A DNA stretch of 64,000 bases from Arcobacter caeni (GTDB lineage Bacteria > Campylobacterota > Campylobacteria > Campylobacterales > Arcobacteraceae), in assembly GCF_003063245.1 (NCBI RefSeq), contig NZ_MUXE01000003.1:62001-126000 (forward strand). The letters run 5' to 3'. This document shows positions 8,023-16,064 of the stretch, piece after piece (positions within the stretch are counted from its first letter, which is position 1; the number at the start of each line of letters is the position of its first letter). The translations under genes were made by a program, and so were the position numbers. The notes beneath the pieces are model-generated. The model saw only the letters and a program-made list of their open reading frames with translations, was not told where the DNA came from and did no database searches.

Positions 8023-9351
8023 ATGGTTGAAAGATACTCAAGAGCTGAAATGACAAAACATTGGACTCAACAAGCAAGATATGCAGCATGGCTTGAAGTT
8101 GAAAAAGCTGCTGTTAAAGCATGGAATAAACTAGGACTTATCCCTGATGCGGATTGTGAAAAGATTATTAAAAATGCAACTTTTTCAGTTGAGAGAATTG
8201 AAGAAATCGAAGCGGTTACCAAACATGATTTAATAGCTTTTAATACAAGTGTAAGTGAGAGTTTAGGTGAAGAATCAAGATGGTTTCACTATGGAATGAC
8301 TTCGTCAGATGCTGTTGATACAGGTGTTGCTATTCAAATGAGAGACTCGTTAAAAATCATCATCGAAGATGTAAAAATGCTAATGGAATCAATCAAAAAA
8401 AGAGCATTAGAGCATAAAATGACTTTAATGGTTGGAAGAAGTCATGGAATTCACGGTGAACCTATAACTTTTGGATTAACTTTAGCAGTTTGGTATGATG
8501 AGATGGCAAGACATTTACTTAACTTAGAGCAAACAATGGAAGTAATCGCAGTTGGTCAAATCTCAGGAGCAATGGGTAACTTTGCTCACGCACCACTTGA
8601 ACTTGAAGAGTATGCAATGGCTGAATTAGGTTTAAAATGTGAGCCTTGCTCAAACCAAGTAATTCATAGAGATAGATATGCAAGACTTGCAACTACTTTA
8701 GCATTAATTGCATCTTCAATCGAAAAATTCGCAGTTCAAGTAAGACATTTACAAAGAACAGAAGTTTATGAATGTGAAGAATATTTCGCAGTTGGTCAAA
8801 AAGGTTCGTCTGCAATGCCACATAAAAGAAATCCAATTTTAACTGAAAATATAACTGGACTTGCAAGAATGATAAGAGCATATGTAGCACCAGCAATGGA
8901 AAATGTTGCACTTTGGCATGAAAGAGATATTTCTCATTCATCAACGGAGAGATTCTGGTTACCAGATGCATTTATTACATCTGATTTTATGTTACATAGA
9001 ATGAATAGTGTTATTGCAAATTTATCAGTAATGCCTGAAAATATGATGAAAAATCTTAACTTAACGGGTGGATTGGTTTTCTCTCAAAGAGTATTATTAG
9101 AACTTCCATTACAAGGTGTAAGTAGAGAAGATGCATATAGAATCGTTCAAAGAAATGCAATGAAAGTTTGGGAAGAAATCCAACAAGGAAAATCAACTAC
9201 AAACGAAAAAGGTGAGTCTTTATATCTTCAATATTTATTGGCAGATGATGAATTAAGAACAAGTTTAAGTGAAGAAAAAATTAGAGAGTGTTTTAATTTT
9301 GATTATTACACAAAAAATGTTGATGGAATATTCAACAGAGTTTTTAAATAA
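8023..9351 (+). CDS. purB: adenylosuccinate lyase
   Basis: A 442-residue fumarase/aspartase-superfamily enzyme that makes AMP from adenylosuccinate and AICAR from SAICAR. The family signature GSSAMPHKRNP is at about residues 261-271, and the HGIHGEPITFG and TSSDAVDTG motifs are present. The ATG is preceded by AAGGGAC. Length and start MVERYSRAEMTKHW are typical for the family. It is followed 12 bases later by nrdA, giving a nucleotide-supply operon. Confidence 0.95.
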   Translation: MVERYSRAEMTKHWTQQARYAAWLEVEKAAVKAWNKLGLIPDADCEKIIKNATFSVERIEEIEAVTKHDLIAFNTSVSESLGEESRWFHYGMTSSDAVDTGVAIQMRDSLKIIIEDVKMLMESIKKRALEHKMTLMVGRSHGIHGEPITFGLTLAVWYDEMARHLLNLEQTMEVIAVGQISGAMGNFAHAPLELEEYAMAELGLKCEPCSNQVIHRDRYARLATTLALIASSIEKFAVQVRHLQRTEVYECEEYFAVGQKGSSAMPHKRNPILTENITGLARMIRAYVAPAMENVALWHERDISHSSTERFWLPDAFITSDFMLHRMNSVIANLSVMPENMMKNLNLTGGLVFSQRVLLELPLQGVSREDAYRIVQRNAMKVWEEIQQGKSTTNEKGESLYLQYLLADDELRTSLSEEKIRECFNFDYYTKNVDGIFNRVFK

Positions 9352-9363
9352 AAGGCTATATCA

Positions 9364-11748
9364 ATGGGAATAATGATTAAAAAAAGAAATGGTCGAAAAG
9401 AAGTTTTAGATATTACTAAAATTCAAAAAATGACTATTGAATCAACAGCTGATTTAGATGGTGTATCTCAAAGTGAACTTGAACTTGATGCTCAAATAAA
9501 ATTTATTGATGGAATGAGTTCTTCTGATATTCAAGATGCACTTATAAAAACAGCAGTAGAAAAGATTGATATTGATGTTCCAAATTGGACATTTGTTGCA
9601 GCTCGTCTTTTTATTTTTGATTTATACCATAGAGTTGGAAAAGCAACTCATGGGATAAAAGGTGAACCATATTGCCATTTAAAAGATTATTTAAAATATG
9701 GAAAAGATGCAGGAAGATTAATCCCAAATCTTGGCGAGGGTTATGATTTAGATGAGTTAGATAATTATATTGATTCATCAAGAGACTTTTTATTTAATTA
9801 TTTAGGAATTAAAACTTTATACGATAGATATTTAATTAAAAACAATAAAGCAGAACCAATAGAGTTACCACAACATATGTTTATGGCAATTGCGATGTTT
9901 TTAGCTCAAGATGAAGTTAATAAACAACAATGTGCAAAAGAGTTTTATGATGTAATTTCTAAATTTGAAGTTATGTTAGCAACTCCAACTTTATCAAATG
10001 CTAGAACAAACAGACACCAATTATCTTCTTGTTATATTGGAAGTTCTCCTGATAATATCGAGGGAATTTTTGATGGTTACAAAGAAATGGCACTTTTATC
10101 AAAATTTGGTGGAGGAATCGGTTGGGATTGGAATCAAATCAGAGCTTTAGGTGGTGTTATTGATGACCATAAAAGTGCAGCTGGAGGAACGGTTCCATTT
10201 TTAAAAATCACAAATGATATTGCAATTGCTGTTGATCAACTAGGTACTAGAAAAGGCGCAATTGCTGTTTATATGGAACCTTGGCATATGGACATTGTTG
10301 ATTTTATAGATTTAAAGAAAAACTCAGGTGAAGAAAGAAGAAGAGCGCACGATTTATTTCCTGCTTTATGGATTACTGATTTATTTATGGAAAGAGTTTT
10401 AGAAGACTCTTATTGGACTTTATTTGATCCTTATGAAGTAAAAGATTTAAGCGAATGTTATGGTGATGAATTCAAAGCTAAATATATTGCTTATGAAGAA
10501 GATTCAACTATTACAAAAAATACAATGAAAGCAAAAGATTTATGGAAAAAGATTTTAACTTCATATTTTGAATCTGGAAGTCCATTTTTATGTTTTAAAG
10601 ATACAGCAAACAGAGCTAATCCAAATGCACATGTTGGGCATATAAGAAGTTCAAATTTATGTACAGAGATTTTTCAAAATACAAATCCAAACCACTATAA
10701 AATCAAATTAGAGTTTATGGATGGAACAATTTCTACTTATGAAGAAGAAGATTTAATTGTTGTTGATGGTGGAATCACTAAAAAAGCAAATAAAGTTTCT
10801 GCCCTTGATAGCGTAAATGGAAAAAGAGTATTTATCGTAGAAAAAGAAAAAATAGATGGTGATACAGCTGTTTGTAATCTTGCATCTGTAAACCTATCAA
10901 GAATCAATACAAAAGAAGACATAGAACGAGTTGTTCCAATAGCAGTTAGAATGCTTGACAATGTTATTGACTTAAATTTTTATCCACTTAGAAAAGTAAA
11001 AGCTACAAACTTAAAATCAAGAAGTATTGGTTTAGGTGTTATGGGTGAAGCTGAAATGTTAGCTGAATACAAACTTGTTTGGGGATCAAATGATCACTTC
11101 AAAAAGATTGACCAAATTATGGAATCAATTTCATATAATGTTATCAAATCAAGTTCAGATTTAGCGAGTGAAAAAGGTATTTATCCAACTTTTAAAGGTT
11201 CAAATTGGTCAAAAGGTATTATGCCTCATGATCACGCTCCTCAAGCTGTAAATGCTCTTGTAGATAAAGATTTATTTGATGCTTCTTATGATTGGGATAA
11301 TTTAAGAGAAAAAGTAAAAAAAGATGGAATGAGAAATGGTTACCTAATGGCAGTTGCTCCAACTTCATCTATTTCAATTCTTGTGGGAACTACACAAGCA
11401 ATAGAGCCAGTTTATAAAAGAAAATGGTTTGAAGAGAACTTATCAGGATTAATCCCTGTTGTTGTTCCAAAACTATCTCCTGAAACTTGGAATTATTATA
11501 CACCTGCTTTTGAAATTGACCAATTACAAGTAATTAAAGCAGCAGCAATCAGACAAAAATGGATAGACCAAGGTCAATCTACAAATATTTTCATGAGCCT
11601 AGATAAAGCAAGTGGAAAACATTTACATGAAATCTATACATTAGCTTGGAAATTAGGACTTAAATCAACATATTATTTAAGAAGCCAATCACCAGAAGCA
11701 AAAAATGATGTAGAAGATAGAAGTATGGAATGTAGCGGTTGTCAATAA
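9364..11748 (+). CDS. nrdA: ribonucleotide reductase alpha subunit (class Ia)
   Basis: A 794-residue large subunit. An N-terminal ATP-cone (residues about 3-95) is the activity site. The catalytic core has SSCYIGSS with an active-site cysteine, RSSNLCTEIFQNT with the NLC radical cysteine region, and a C-terminal MECSGCQ tail whose CxxC pair shuttles electrons from thioredoxin. It reduces ribonucleoside diphosphates with NrdB. The first ATG 9364 has AAAGG eight bases upstream; ATG 9373 is possible but has a poorer site. A 30-codon ORF follows before nrdB. Confidence 0.95.
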   Translation: MGIMIKKRNGRKEVLDITKIQKMTIESTADLDGVSQSELELDAQIKFIDGMSSSDIQDALIKTAVEKIDIDVPNWTFVAARLFIFDLYHRVGKATHGIKGEPYCHLKDYLKYGKDAGRLIPNLGEGYDLDELDNYIDSSRDFLFNYLGIKTLYDRYLIKNNKAEPIELPQHMFMAIAMFLAQDEVNKQQCAKEFYDVISKFEVMLATPTLSNARTNRHQLSSCYIGSSPDNIEGIFDGYKEMALLSKFGGGIGWDWNQIRALGGVIDDHKSAAGGTVPFLKITNDIAIAVDQLGTRKGAIAVYMEPWHMDIVDFIDLKKNSGEERRRAHDLFPALWITDLFMERVLEDSYWTLFDPYEVKDLSECYGDEFKAKYIAYEEDSTITKNTMKAKDLWKKILTSYFESGSPFLCFKDTANRANPNAHVGHIRSSNLCTEIFQNTNPNHYKIKLEFMDGTISTYEEEDLIVVDGGITKKANKVSALDSVNGKRVFIVEKEKIDGDTAVCNLASVNLSRINTKEDIERVVPIAVRMLDNVIDLNFYPLRKVKATNLKSRSIGLGVMGEAEMLAEYKLVWGSNDHFKKIDQIMESISYNVIKSSSDLASEKGIYPTFKGSNWSKGIMPHDHAPQAVNALVDKDLFDASYDWDNLREKVKKDGMRNGYLMAVAPTSSISILVGTTQAIEPVYKRKWFEENLSGLIPVVVPKLSPETWNYYTPAFEIDQLQVIKAAAIRQKWIDQGQSTNIFMSLDKASGKHLHEIYTLAWKLGLKSTYYLRSQSPEAKNDVEDRSMECSGCQ

Positions 11749-11779
11749 GTAGATGATAAATTATTTTAGGATAATTATC

Positions 11780-11872
11780 ATGGCACAAAAAAAAGATTTA
11801 AAAACAAATATGTTTAGAATTGAATTCTGTATTTTCGGATACTATGTAAAATTTATGGCAAAAAAGGCTTGA
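11780..11872 (+). CDS. 30-codon ORF between nrdA and nrdB
   Basis: ATG 11780 is preceded by TTTTAGGAT at good spacing and the ORF ends TGA one base before the nrdB ATG. It encodes a 30-residue basic peptide (starts [10 protein letters not shown], ends KFMAKKA) with a central aromatic/hydrophobic patch ([14 protein letters not shown]). I recognise no family. The position within the nrd operon, the ribosome-binding site and the tight spacing suggest it is translated and may couple translation of nrdB. It could instead be a chance ORF in the 125-base spacer. Confidence 0.5.
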   Translation: MAQKKDLKTNMFRIEFCIFGYYVKFMAKKA

Positions 11873-11873
11873 A

Positions 11874-12893
11874 ATGGAAAGAAAAACCATATATAACCCA
11901 GACTCAAAAGAGAGTCTAAACGATAGAAGAATTTTTGGTGGAAATAGTGATGGTATGATTAACTTCACAAAAATGAAATATCAATGGGCATTAAATCTTT
12001 GGGATACAATGGAAGCAAATACATGGTTTCCAAGAGAAGTTCAAATGACAGGTGATGCAAAAGATTATAAATATCTTACTGAACCTGAAAAAAGAATGTA
12101 TGATTTAGTTTTATCACAACTTATTTTTATGGATTCTTTACAAACAAATAATCTAATGGACAACATAAATCCATATATCACAGCTCCTGAAATAAATGCT
12201 TGTTTATCAAGACAATCTTATGAAGAAGCAAATCATAGTAAATCTTACGCAGTTATGGTTGAGTCTATTTCGGATAATTCAGACCAAATTTATGATATGT
12301 GGAAAACAGATTTAAAACTAAAAGAAAAAAACAATTATATTGCAACTGTTTATAAAAACCTTTCAGGTCATGTTACAGATGAAAAAATAGTATTAGCACT
12401 TTTTGCAAATCAGATTTTAGAGGGATTGTATTTTTATGCAGGTTTTGCCGCTATGTATGCTCTTGGAAAATCAGGAAAAATGCTAGGAAGTTCACAAATG
12501 ATTAGATTCATCCAAAGAGATGAAGTAACACATTTATTACTTTTTCAAAATATGATAAATTCAGTTAGAAAAGAAAGACCAGATTTATTTACAGCTGAAT
12601 TAGAAGAAAAAGTAAGAGTAATGTTTCGAAAAGCCGTAGAATTAGAATCATCTTGGGGTTCATATATCACTCAAGGACAAATCCTAGGTTTCACAGATGC
12701 AATAATAAAACAATATATTCAATACCTAGCAGATAAAAGATTAGATGCAGTTGGATATAAACCAGAATACAATGTAAAACACCCTATTCCATGGGTTGAT
12801 GGATACGCATCTTTTAATGACCAAAGAACCAACTTCTTTGAAGGAAATGTTGTTAATTACAGTAAAGGTTCAATCGATTTCGACGATTTTTAA
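11874..12893 (+). CDS. nrdB: ribonucleotide reductase beta subunit (class Ia)
   Basis: A 339-residue R2 subunit that houses the di-iron tyrosyl radical. Metal and radical residues are visible in [14 protein letters not shown] (the last Tyr matches the radical position), [11 protein letters not shown], and [12 protein letters not shown]. Length is slightly below E. coli NrdB. The Shine-Dalgarno AAAAAGG lies inside the end of the preceding 30-codon ORF. Partner of the NrdA encoded upstream. Confidence 0.95.
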   Translation: MERKTIYNPDSKESLNDRRIFGGNSDGMINFTKMKYQWALNLWDTMEANTWFPREVQMTGDAKDYKYLTEPEKRMYDLVLSQLIFMDSLQTNNLMDNINPYITAPEINACLSRQSYEEANHSKSYAVMVESISDNSDQIYDMWKTDLKLKEKNNYIATVYKNLSGHVTDEKIVLALFANQILEGLYFYAGFAAMYALGKSGKMLGSSQMIRFIQRDEVTHLLLFQNMINSVRKERPDLFTAELEEKVRVMFRKAVELESSWGSYITQGQILGFTDAIIKQYIQYLADKRLDAVGYKPEYNVKHPIPWVDGYASFNDQRTNFFEGNVVNYSKGSIDFDDF

Positions 12894-12961
12894 AAAGATT
12901 ATGTGACGAAGTTTTAAAACTCCACATGATTTAAAAGTAATTTTTAAGAAAATTAAATAAA

Positions 12962-13024
12962 GGTCATTGATATTATAAGACCAATGACCGATAATTGTTT
13001 GTTTAGTCGCTGACAGTCTATCGG
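12962..13024. repeat. two adjoining inverted repeats after nrdB
   Basis: GGTCATTG (12962-12969) pairs with CAATGACC (12982-12989), an 8-bp stem with a 12-base loop. CCGATA (12988-12993) pairs with TATCGG (13019-13024), a 6-bp stem that shares two bases with the first. A T-rich tract (TATTTC, then ATTTTTT) follows within 25 bases on the plus strand. They could terminate nrdB transcription or belong to a small RNA. Confidence 0.5.
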
Positions 13025-13069
13025 AATATTTCTTAAAATTTTTTGACATTTTGTTTAATTATTGGAATT

Positions 13070-13096
13070 GCTCAAATTGAGAAGAACTATTTGAGC
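13070..13096. repeat. hairpin in the leader of the 39-codon ORF
   Basis: GCTCAAAT (13070-13077) pairs perfectly with ATTTGAGC (13089-13096) around an 11-base loop. Flanking bases (GGAATT to the left, AATTC to the right) allow a longer imperfect stem. It lies just upstream of the ribosome-binding site at 13118-13124. Confidence 0.5.
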
Positions 13097-13127
13097 CCAA
13101 ATAATTCAATTATTAAATGGAAGAATT

Positions 13128-13247
13128 ATGGCAAAACAAATTGAAAAAAGACAAAAATATATTTTAGATATAATTAAATATGTAATTAGTAGAGTATTAG
13201 TATATATAATTATTAGTAATTTAGAAAATGTATCTATATTTTCTTAA
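13128..13247 (+). CDS. 39-residue peptide ORF, unknown
   Basis: ATG 13128 is preceded by GGAAGAATT, a usable ribosome-binding site. The peptide begins with a basic segment (MAKQIEKRQKYI) and continues with a hydrophobic one (YVISRVLVYIIISNL). That basic-then-hydrophobic make-up is seen in small membrane-active peptides, including type I toxins, but I recognise no family. It is convergent with the structured minus-strand element at 13268-13497. It may be a chance ORF in AT-rich DNA. Confidence 0.35.
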   Translation: MAKQIEKRQKYILDIIKYVISRVLVYIIISNLENVSIFS

Positions 13248-13302
13248 AGAAAGAAAAAATTAAAAGAAGCAGTAACAGGGGAGTGATTAATTCCCCCTTT
13301 CG

Positions 13303-13365
13303 TTAATATAATTTAATCGCGAAGATTAAAAATATTAACAGTAATACTGCTAACTTAAAAAACAT
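13303..13365 (-). CDS. 20-residue hydrophobic peptide ORF
   Basis: The minus-strand ATG 13365 is preceded by AAAAGGG at 5 bases. The ORF encodes a short, almost wholly hydrophobic peptide with two lysines: MFFKLAVLLL, then IFLIFAIKLY. This is the size and make-up of type I toxin peptides such as the Ibs group; no homology can be claimed. The ribosome-binding site and start codon lie within stems formed with the upstream part of the same RNA, so the full-length transcript should be translated poorly. Confidence 0.45.
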   Translation of the reverse strand: MFFKLAVLLLIFLIFAIKLY

Positions 13366-13416
13366 GTTTACCCTTTTACTGGCACTCCCACCCAACACTA
13401 CCCACAAGATAAAAAA

Positions 13417-13445
13417 AAAGGCAAGAGAAAAAATCTCTTGCCTTT
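13417..13445 (-). terminator. intrinsic terminator upstream of the 20-residue ORF
   Basis: A perfect 12-bp stem (13445-13434 with 13428-13417 on the minus strand, core GGCAAGAGA/TCTCTTGCC) with a 5-base T loop. It runs into nine T on the minus strand and has no T-run on the plus strand. It would end a short minus-strand transcript before the 20-residue ORF. Confidence 0.75.
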
Positions 13446-13600
13446 CAGTGCCATTCTTTGGGTAATCACTCCCATTAAATAAACATGTCTTTAAGTTGAA
13501 TGAATCTTAACATAATTTAATAAATGTGTCAATAAATATTATTTCAATAACAAACTTTTTAGTTAAAATACTATTAGAAAATAGTTGGAGAAAAATTAAA

Positions 13601-13984
13601 ATGATAAAAATAAGCCATTTAGACCACTTAGTTTTAACAGTAAAAGATATAGATAAAACAGTAGATTTTTATATAAAAGTTTTGGGTATGGAAAAAGAGA
13701 TTTTCAAAGGCTCAAGGGTTGCTTTAAAATTTGGTAATCAAAAGATTAATTTACACAAGCTAGGAGCTGAATTTGAACCAAAAGCATTTAATGTGAAAGA
13801 TGGTAGTGCTGATTTCTGTTTTATCATAAATACGCCTTTAAATAAAGCCAAAAACTATATAGAATCTTTTAGGATAGAGATTGAAGAGGGAATTGTAAAT
13901 AGAACAGGTGCTTTAGGAGAAATTGAATCGATTTATCTTAGAGACCCTGATAAAAATCTAATTGAACTATCAAACTATAAATAA
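13601..13984 (+). CDS. VOC-superfamily (glyoxalase-like) protein
   Basis: A 127-residue protein of the vicinal oxygen chelate fold. The pattern is HLDHLVLTVKDIDKTVDFY at the start, GNQKINLHKLG in the middle, and IYLRDPDKNLIELSNY at the end. Metal ligands expected in this family are the first HxxH-region histidine, the histidine of INLH, and the glutamate of LIELS. I chose ATG 13601 with GGAG upstream; an in-frame GTG at 13526 would add an unrelated N-terminus. Substrate unknown. Confidence 0.85.
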   Translation: MIKISHLDHLVLTVKDIDKTVDFYIKVLGMEKEIFKGSRVALKFGNQKINLHKLGAEFEPKAFNVKDGSADFCFIINTPLNKAKNYIESFRIEIEEGIVNRTGALGEIESIYLRDPDKNLIELSNYK

Positions 13985-14001
13985 AGAGTTTTATAAATAT
14001 T

Positions 14002-15960
14002 CTAACTTTCATAAATAACAACTCTATTTCTACCACTATTTTTTGCTTGATAAAGTGCGGTATCTGCTTGATTTAGTAATTCATTTATATTTATATCTTC
14101 AGTATTTGTAAGAGTAACTCCAAATGAAGCTGCAAATCTTACTTCTTCATTTAAAGAAGAAAGAACTTTTGCTTGAGTTATTGCAATTCTTAATCTATCA
14201 GCAATTTTTTGAGCTTCTAAAATACTTGTTTCAGGAAGTAAAATAGCAAATTCTTCGCCTCCCATTCGACCTACAATATCAATTTCTCTTAAAATAATAT
14301 TACAAACATTTGCAATTTCTTTCAAAACCAAATCACCAGTATGATGTCCATATTTATCATTTATGTGTTTAAAATAATCTATATCAAACATAATAAGAGA
14401 AAATTCTCTACCGTATCTTTCTTTTCTAAGTAACTCCATTTGAGTTTGTTCTATAAATGAACGACGATTATTTAAACCTGTTAAATAATCAGTGTAGGCT
14501 TGTTTTTCTAAATCAACACGATTTTCTTTATTTTCTATGGCAATTGCTGCTATATTTGCTGCAAAATTGATTCGTTCAATATCGGCTTCATTTGGTTTAC
14601 TTGGATTTTTATGATAAATTGCAAATGTTCCTAAAACTTTTCCATTTGATGCTATTATTGGTTCAGACCAGCATGATCCAAGATTTGCTTGTTTTGCAAT
14701 TTCTTTGTATGGTTGCCAAAATTTATGAGTCATAATATCATCAACAATTACTCTTTCTTTTATCATAGCAGCCGTTCCGCAAGAACCAATTCCAACACCT
14801 ATTTTAAGACCATCTATTGCATGATTATAAAATTTAGGAAGTCTATTTCTAATACTATTTATTAGATGGTTACCTTCTTTGTCTAATAACAAAATACTAC
14901 AAAGTGACTCAGAATCTTCAAATTCAATAGTTCGTAATATCTCTTCTAAAACATCGTTTAATTCAATACCTTTAGCAACTAAACCAAGAATTCTATCATG
15001 AGCTCTATTTCTTTGTTCACTTTTCCAATGAATTGTAATATCACTAAAATTGAATAGTTTTTTATCAGCAATTGAAGAAACTCTAATAAGTACATGTCGA
15101 TAAGTTCCATCTTTACATTTTATATTTACTTCAAGCTCAGAAGATGAAATGGCATTTTCATAGCTATTTTCTAGGTTCTTGTACCAAGGATTAACCTTTT
15201 CTTGCCTATATTTTGTATTTGGAAATGCCTTTTTAAGCCATATATCTAAAGTAGGAATATCTTCTTTTTCATAACCAAATAATCTTGTAAATTGGTGATT
15301 AAGATATTCTATTTCTCCTTTTTCGTTTGACCATCCAATTCCATTTGGAGAAAAATCTAAAATATCAGATAAATGTATTACTTTTTTATTACTATTAAGC
15401 AAATTTTTTTCAAGTTCATTATGCTCTAATTTAGATAAACCATTTTGTGCTAACATTTGAGCCATGCTAACTATACATTTCATTAAAGATTCAATTTTTT
15501 CTTTAGAAACAATTGGAACTTCTTTTATTGCTTCAATATAAGATTTTTTATCAAAATTAAATTTTTCACTTTGTTTCCCAAAAGATACTAAATTAGGTGA
15601 TTTTATTAAAACTTGCCCTAAAAATAGAGTTGCTAATCTATGCCCTTTAATTATGATAGGTGTTGCATAATCGATTAATCCATTTTTACATAAAGAAGTT
15701 GCAATTTCATTTTCTTTTATATTTTTTATTAATTCGAAATTACTTTTTAAACAATATTGCTTACTCAAAGGATTTACTCTATGAAAATTTTCGCATACAT
15801 TTATCCATCCAGATTGTGAAATGACTTCACCATCTATTGCTAATAAGCCATTTGGAATTCCTGTTGCAGAATAAAAACTATCTAAAACTTTTGAAAATGC
15901 AACAACATCTACTAAATCGCAGAATTTGTAATTTGTTATAGTTAAATCATTTAAAAGCAT
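14002..15960 (-). CDS. diguanylate cyclase with PocR, PAS and GAF domains
   Basis: A 652-residue cytoplasmic signalling protein. Domains in order: PocR-like ligand sensor (about 15-175, with NGLLAIDGEVISQSGW and cysteines C56 and C69), a short helix, PAS (about 200-310), GAF (about 330-475, GIGSCGTAAMI), and GGDEF (about 485-652). The active site is GGEEF near residue 568, and an inhibitory RxxD site lies five residues before it (REID), so product inhibition is expected. It should make cyclic-di-GMP in response to a small ligand, which PocR family knowledge suggests could be a diol or hydrocarbon derivative. It is a single gene. Confidence 0.88.
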   Translation of the reverse strand: MLLNDLTITNYKFCDLVDVVAFSKVLDSFYSATGIPNGLLAIDGEVISQSGWINVCENFHRVNPLSKQYCLKSNFELIKNIKENEIATSLCKNGLIDYATPIIIKGHRLATLFLGQVLIKSPNLVSFGKQSEKFNFDKKSYIEAIKEVPIVSKEKIESLMKCIVSMAQMLAQNGLSKLEHNELEKNLLNSNKKVIHLSDILDFSPNGIGWSNEKGEIEYLNHQFTRLFGYEKEDIPTLDIWLKKAFPNTKYRQEKVNPWYKNLENSYENAISSSELEVNIKCKDGTYRHVLIRVSSIADKKLFNFSDITIHWKSEQRNRAHDRILGLVAKGIELNDVLEEILRTIEFEDSESLCSILLLDKEGNHLINSIRNRLPKFYNHAIDGLKIGVGIGSCGTAAMIKERVIVDDIMTHKFWQPYKEIAKQANLGSCWSEPIIASNGKVLGTFAIYHKNPSKPNEADIERINFAANIAAIAIENKENRVDLEKQAYTDYLTGLNNRRSFIEQTQMELLRKERYGREFSLIMFDIDYFKHINDKYGHHTGDLVLKEIANVCNIILREIDIVGRMGGEEFAILLPETSILEAQKIADRLRIAITQAKVLSSLNEEVRFAASFGVTLTNTEDININELLNQADTALYQAKNSGRNRVVIYES

Positions 15961-16064
15961 GTTTTCTCTTTCATTTGTCTATTTAAAGTATACTCTCATT
16001 ATTCTTTTTTTGTATAATAGAAACTTCAAAAATATTATTAAAAAATAAATAAGAGGATTAATTA

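Larger units (their letters stand above)
13268..13497 (-). ncRNA. candidate structured RNA / self-silenced small mRNA
   Basis: Read on the minus strand, two structured blocks adjoin exactly. Block A (13497-13352) is closed by AACTTAAA and ACATGTTTA pairing with their complements, continued by ACCC/GGGT and TGGCACT/AGTGCCA, with an intrinsic terminator hairpin inside. Block B (13351-13268) is closed by AGCAGTA/TACTGCT and contains GTTAATAT/ATATTAAC plus TTTAATC/GATTAAA and GGGGA/TCCCC stems. The 5' leader segment GGGAGTGATTA (13473-13463) is a perfect complement of TAATCACTCCC (13289-13279) near the 3' end. A T-rich tract follows at 13267-13240. I do not recognise it as tmRNA, 6S, SRP RNA or RNase P RNA. 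Confidence 0.5.
12894..13600. other. 707-base region without ordinary genes, rich in inverted repeats
   Basis: Between nrdB and the VOC gene there is no ORF of normal size. The region holds, in order: a weak hairpin after nrdB; the inverted repeats GGTCATTG/CAATGACC (12962-12989) and CCGATA/TATCGG (12988-13024); a hairpin at 13070-13096; a 39-codon plus-strand ORF (13128-13247); and a contiguous structured block (13268-13497) with a 20-codon minus-strand ORF and an intrinsic terminator. The density of perfect stems is much higher than in the other spacers of this window. Confidence 0.7.

Noticed and set aside
8693-8971. 92-residue minus-strand ORF
   Set aside because: It lies wholly opposite purB, whose signature motif is encoded there; composition is that of a shadow frame.
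13268-13497. tmRNA, 6S RNA, SRP RNA or RNase P RNA in the structured block
   Set aside because: No tRNA-like ends, no central-bubble long hairpin of 6S size, no SRP GGAAG tetraloop region and no RNase P core sequence were seen.
13352-13497. Miniature transposon (MITE) with terminal inverted repeats
   Set aside because: The ends are inverted repeats, but no target-site duplication is visible and further internal stems and an 11-bp pairing outside the ends fit RNA structure better. Not fully excluded without a genome-wide copy search.
13526-13600. GTG start for the VOC protein
   Set aside because: The extra 25 residues do not fit the family and there is no ribosome-binding site; ATG 13601 has GGAG upstream.
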